This document shows, one piece after another, positions 22,821 to 25,932 of a DNA stretch of 25,932 nucleotides. The translations under genes and the position numbers were made by a program. The notes below the pieces were generated by a model that was given only the letters and a program-made list of their open reading frames with translations, had not been told where the DNA came from and ran no database searches. The DNA lies in NCBI GenBank assembly GCA_046482825.1, contig JAWOEI010000064.1, positions 1 to 25,932 on the forward strand. The letters run 5' to 3'. The number at the start of each line of letters is the position of its first letter. The first letter of the stretch is position 1. Source of the DNA: M55B167 sp046482825 (GTDB taxonomy: Bacteria > Verrucomicrobiota > Kiritimatiellia > RFP12 > UBA1067).

Positions 22821-24125
22821 ATGAAGCAGATCGGTGTAGGAATTCTGGGGTTAGGAACTGTCGGTGCCGGTGTGGCCGGTGGACTTCTGAAAAATCGTGA
22901 ACTGATGGCCCAGCGGCTCGGGGTTGATATTGTACTGAAGAAAATCGCAGATCTTGATATTGAGAGCGATCGCGGAATAAAAATTGATTCATCTCTGCTT
23001 ACAACCGATGCCGAGGCGGTTATCAATGATCCTGAAATTCAGATTGTTGTTGAATTGATAGGCGGTACGGGTGTGGCCAGGGATTTTGTGCTCGCTGCTT
23101 TTGAGGCCGGGAAATCGGTTGTGACGGCGAATAAAAAACTACTGGCTGAGTGCGGAGATGAAATTTTCAGTGCGGCGGGGAAAAACGGAGTTGATATCTA
23201 CTTCGGCGCAAGTGTGGGTGGTGGAATTCCGATTATACGGGTTCTGCGTGAAGGTCTCGCCGGCAATGAGATAAGGAATATTTACGGCATTCTCAATGGA
23301 ACGTGCAATTATATCCTGACCCGCATGGAGAATGAAGGACTGCCGTTCGATGAAATCCTTGCCGATGCTCAGTCCGCCGGATATGCGGAGGCTGAACCCG
23401 GTCTGGATATTGACGGTTTTGATACAGCCCACAAGGCCGCCATTCTGTCTTCAATGGCATACGGTTTTCACGTGCCTATGGGCGATGTGCTTGTCGAAGG
23501 CATACGGGATCTTTCCGGTGATGATGTGCGTTATGCGGCGGATTTCGGATATCGCATAAAAATGTTGGCAGTCATAGGCCGCAAGGGGTCAGATGTCGAG
23601 GTGCGTGTGCATCCTACTCTGGTGCCGTTCGGACATATGCTGGCTTCTGTGAGTGATGTGTTCAACGCTGTTATGGTTGATGGAGACATGAGCGACAGCA
23701 CATTGTACTACGGACGCGGTGCGGGCCGGGAACCCACAGCCAGCACAGTGATAGGTGATATCGGTGATATTGCAAAGAATATCGTCGCCGGCGGTGCCCG
23801 TTATCTGCGTGGAATAAACATTGCGAATGACGGCAAGCTGGATATGCTGAAGACGGATGAAATTGTTTCGCGTTATTATATACGCCTGATGGCAGCCGAC
23901 AAAGCTGGCTCGCTCGGGATTATGACCAATATCCTGGGAAGGTACGGAGTGAGTATTCTCGCTGTGAACCAGAAAGTGCTGGGCGGAGAAGAAAAAGATG
24001 CGAACAATGTGCCTGTTGTTATGCTGACGCATAATGCCAGAGAGGCTGATATCAACCGGTCTCTCAGCGAGATTTATGCCGCCGGAGTTGTTTGTGAACA
24101 GCCGGTGAAATTGAGAATGATATAA
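22821..24125 (+). CDS. hom: Homoserine dehydrogenase
   Basis: The enzyme reduces aspartate semialdehyde to homoserine for threonine and methionine synthesis. The 434-residue protein has the nucleotide loop GLGTVG (residues 10-15), VVTANKKLLAE, the substrate region NGTCNYILTRM, and the signature EAEPGLDIDGFDTAHKAAIL. Residues from about 355 to 434 form an ACT domain (YYIRLMAADKAGSLGIMTNIL), so threonine feedback control is likely. I start at ATG 22821, with AGGTG 4 bp upstream. The TTG at 22818 adds one residue and is not needed. lysC follows after 66 bp in the same direction. Confidence 0.97.
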   Translation: MKQIGVGILGLGTVGAGVAGGLLKNRELMAQRLGVDIVLKKIADLDIESDRGIKIDSSLLTTDAEAVINDPEIQIVVELIGGTGVARDFVLAAFEAGKSVVTANKKLLAECGDEIFSAAGKNGVDIYFGASVGGGIPIIRVLREGLAGNEIRNIYGILNGTCNYILTRMENEGLPFDEILADAQSAGYAEAEPGLDIDGFDTAHKAAILSSMAYGFHVPMGDVLVEGIRDLSGDDVRYAADFGYRIKMLAVIGRKGSDVEVRVHPTLVPFGHMLASVSDVFNAVMVDGDMSDSTLYYGRGAGREPTASTVIGDIGDIAKNIVAGGARYLRGINIANDGKLDMLKTDEIVSRYYIRLMAADKAGSLGIMTNILGRYGVSILAVNQKVLGGEEKDANNVPVVMLTHNAREADINRSLSEIYAAGVVCEQPVKLRMI

Positions 24126-24152
24126 CCCGGGTATCTGAACTCAGGTGCCGGC

Positions 24153-24176
24153 AGGGGCGGCCTTTTATCTGCCCCT
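24153..24176 (+). promoter_or_regulatory. Short hairpin just before the lysC ribosome site
   Basis: AGGGGC (24153-24158) pairs with GCCCCT (24171-24176), loop 12 nt. AAGGAG of lysC begins three bases later, so the stem could modulate lysC translation or mRNA processing. Confidence 0.3.
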
Positions 24177-24191
24177 TGAAGGAGATTTTTC

Positions 24192-25544
24192 ATGAAAGTT
24201 TGTAAATTCGGGGGTTCCTCTGTTGCCAATGCGGAACAGATATCCAAAATAGTTGATATTATTCTTGCGGATTCCGATCGCCGGATTGTTGTAGTGTCAG
24301 CACCGGGCAAACGCAGTCCTGATGACATAAAGGTGACAGACCTGCTGATCACCTGTGCTGAGATGGCTCTTTCCGGGAAGGATTACGAGGCGCAGCTCTC
24401 CGCGATTGTTGAACGTTACGCCGAGATTCAGCGTGAGCTTGATCTTTCCGTCGGAATTGTGTCCGAGATTGAAAAAGATCTGCGTTTCCGTCTGGCCGGA
24501 GACAGGAGCCATAAGGGTGTTTTTATGGACTGCATGAAGGCTGCCGGTGAGGATAATTGCGCTAAAATTGTGGCTCACGCTTTCCAGGCCCGTGATGTTG
24601 ACGCGGTTTATGTTGATCCTCATGAAGCAGGGATGCTGCTGACCGATGATTTCGGTAACGCCCAACTGCTGGATGAATCCTATCAGCACCTGCGGAAGGT
24701 CCTGTCCGATCGTGATGACATTGTGGTTTTTCCCGGGTTTTTCGGTTATACGCAAAATGGAAGGGTGGCCACATTTCCGCGGGGCGGTTCCGATATAACA
24801 GGCTCTATTCTGGCCGTTGCGGTTCAAGCTGATTCTTACGAAAATTTCACCGATGTGGATGCCGTTTATCCCGTTGATCCACGGGTAGTGCCTGATGTTG
24901 AAAAGGGCATTCCCTCTATGACTTATCGTGAAATGCGGGAGCTTTCATATACCGGATTCGGTGTTTTTCATGATGAAGCGGTTGTTCCTGCTGTCAAGGC
25001 GGGAGTGCCTATTAATGTTCTCAACACCAACCGCCCTGAAGAATCCGGAACACTTATTACGCAGTCTCGACGGGTGGAGCAGGGAAAGGTTGTGGGTATA
25101 GCCAGTGCCGAAGGATTCTGCACCATATTCGTGGACAAATTTATGATGAACCGTGAAATCGGTTTCGGGCGCCGGCTTCTGCAGATGCTCGAAGACGAGG
25201 GTGTTTCTTATGAGCATATGCCTTCCGGTATCGACAACGTTTCGGTGATTGTTGAAGCAGAGGGTTTTGATCTGGACTGTGAGGAGCGTGTTGTTAAACG
25301 GATTCATGATGAAATGAATCCTGATGATGTAATGGTTCAGCGTGATGATGCTTTGATCATGGTTGTAGGTGAAGGCATGCATTATACTGTCGGCATTGCG
25401 GCCAAGGCAACTGTGGCTCTGGCAGATGCAGGTGTTAACATTGAGATGATAAACCAGGGGTCATCGGAAATCAGTATGGTTTTCGGTGTCAAGTCGGAGC
25501 AGCGTGACAAAGCGGTGCGGGTTCTTTACAACGCTTTCTTTTAG
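24192..25544 (+). CDS. lysC: Aspartate kinase
   Basis: Aspartate kinase phosphorylates aspartate, the committed step to lysine, threonine and methionine. The 450-residue protein begins with the ATP-binding MKVCKFGGSSVANAEQI. It contains VVVFPGFF (as DIVVFPGFFGYT), the kinase motif FPRGGSDITGSILA, and NFTDVDAVYPVDPRVV. The C-terminal third has two ACT domains (about residues 300-370 and 380-450), including MVVGEGMHYTVGIAAKATVALADAGVN, in part VALADAGVNIEMINQGSSE, the usual allosteric segment. A good AAGGAG lies 7-8 bp upstream of the ATG. It is the unfused kinase type, in an operon with hom. No thrB or thrC is in the window. Confidence 0.97.
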   Translation: MKVCKFGGSSVANAEQISKIVDIILADSDRRIVVVSAPGKRSPDDIKVTDLLITCAEMALSGKDYEAQLSAIVERYAEIQRELDLSVGIVSEIEKDLRFRLAGDRSHKGVFMDCMKAAGEDNCAKIVAHAFQARDVDAVYVDPHEAGMLLTDDFGNAQLLDESYQHLRKVLSDRDDIVVFPGFFGYTQNGRVATFPRGGSDITGSILAVAVQADSYENFTDVDAVYPVDPRVVPDVEKGIPSMTYREMRELSYTGFGVFHDEAVVPAVKAGVPINVLNTNRPEESGTLITQSRRVEQGKVVGIASAEGFCTIFVDKFMMNREIGFGRRLLQMLEDEGVSYEHMPSGIDNVSVIVEAEGFDLDCEERVVKRIHDEMNPDDVMVQRDDALIMVVGEGMHYTVGIAAKATVALADAGVNIEMINQGSSEISMVFGVKSEQRDKAVRVLYNAFF

Positions 25545-25625
25545 AACTGAATCTGCTTTCAACCGGAACCAAGCCCGCACCGCATGTCTTATGACCTATG
25601 CAAAAACAAATAGATGTTCAGCGAC

Positions 25626-25657
25626 AACATGTTGCTAAGAACCAACATGTTTGTTTT
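25626..25657 (+). terminator. Stem-loop after lysC, possible terminator
   Basis: AACATGTTG (25626-25634) and CAACATGTT (25643-25651) form a perfect 9-bp stem with an 8-nt loop, followed by a T-rich TGTTTTG. The stem is weak in G and C. Each arm is itself almost a palindrome, so a protein-binding site is an alternative. Confidence 0.45.
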
Positions 25658-25678
25658 GTCCTTCGGTGAAGGGGCTGA

Positions 25679-25932
25679 TCAACTGTTAGGCGGTAAATTA
25701 TGGAAAAAGTATTCATATACGAGGTTTGTTTTGTCTATTTCATTTAAGGCGCGCTGGTCGTTAAACCAGTCGTCTTTCTTTTCAAAACAAAGCTCTTTGT
25801 AGCGCTTTAAGTTAGGTGACTTGGCGTTAAACCCGAACAAACCAGCGAAGTACACTTTTGTTGGTTTGGTGGTGTTTCGTTTTATCCCTACCCAGTCGTA
25901 TTTATTAAGATCTATGAAGTCTAGTGAGCCGG
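25679..25932 (-). CDS. Partial unknown gene leaving the window, AT-rich, glycosyltransferase-like
   Basis: On the minus strand a frame is open from the right edge for 83 codons to TGA at 25679-25681; there is no start codon within the window. The translation looks like real protein: DLNKYDWVGIKR, VYFAGLFGFNAKSPNLKRY, KELCFEKKDDWFNDQRALNE, VYEYFFHNLPPNS. The combination of a GxFGFN strand and a DDxxxDQxALNEI segment recalls the later part of nucleotide-sugar glycosyltransferases, where a DQ pair closes the active site, but this is only a resemblance. Composition is more AT-rich than all neighbours, which fits a gene acquired by transfer, as surface glycosyltransferases and integron cassettes often are. 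GCCTAAC spans the codons just before the stop. Confidence 0.6.
   Translation of the reverse strand, partial: GSLDFIDLNKYDWVGIKRNTTKPTKVYFAGLFGFNAKSPNLKRYKELCFEKKDDWFNDQRALNEIDKTNLVYEYFFHNLPPNS

Noticed and set aside
22804..22821. Five-codon ORF MKAGD whose stop overlaps the hom start
   Set aside because: A minimal frame with only a weak AAGGT in front; coupling is possible but chance is more likely.
25626..25690. Complete integron attC site
   Set aside because: Only the GCCTAAC/GTTAGGC core is present; no matching second core site was found within 130 bp.

Overview
The window looks like a chromosomal segment from an anaerobic Gram-negative bacterium of the PVC superphylum, most likely Kiritimatiellota or Lentisphaerae. 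Points in favour are a Kdo transferase (LPS outer membrane), a secreted protein with a DPxGDGVANxLKYA-type C-terminal module common in Verrucomicrobia-like proteomes, an enolase and a DUF3127 protein that read like Bacteroidota/PVC versions, and two radical SAM enzymes of the siroheme-dependent heme route that is typical of anaerobes. The taxon is an inference; there is no rRNA gene here.

Layout. 1-568: 3' end of a large exported protein. 680-1684 (-): RNase HIII. 1685-2234: repeat-rich gap. 2235-3869 (+): secreted chimera of Ig-like, thioredoxin-like and MAM domains. 4051-7744 (+): waaA overlapping a membrane/TPR protein with a degenerate spermidine-synthase fold. 7756-13700 (-): hisG, a 29-residue bS22-like ribosomal mini-protein, a TPR lipoprotein, an M3 oligopeptidase and a translationally coupled membrane endonuclease/phosphatase-family protein. 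14213-16580 (+): ahbC and ahbD, the last two steps of alternative heme synthesis. 16699-19784 (+): enolase and citrate synthase. 20048-21097 (+): rpoZ-smpB-tatA. 21211-22534 (+): a DUF3127 protein with an SSB-like acidic tip, then prmC. 22821-25544 (+): homoserine dehydrogenase and aspartate kinase. 25679-25932 (-): an AT-rich partial gene that leaves the window.

Most genes are housekeeping: carbon metabolism (eno, citrate synthase), amino-acid synthesis (hisG, hom, lysC), heme (ahbCD), translation and its quality control (bS22-like, prmC, smpB), transcription (rpoZ), export (tatA) and envelope (waaA). The hom-lysC pair supplies homoserine and aspartyl phosphate for threonine, methionine and lysine.

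The least expected content is between genes. At least five short elements share a (C/T)TGTAG foot followed by a hairpin, like the GTAG-footed REP palindromes mobilised by RAYT transposases. Two are in head-to-head pairs inside larger inverted repeats, and one is flanked by a 13-bp direct repeat. A 35-bp tandem array of similar foot-plus-hairpin units lies upstream of the oligopeptidase gene. No transposase is present in the window. The other candidates for novelty are the thioredoxin-like domain inserted in an Ig-like domain, the bS22-like mini-gene, a 14-codon ORF with a perfect Shine-Dalgarno sequence, and the right-edge gene with an attC-like heptamer at its 3' end.
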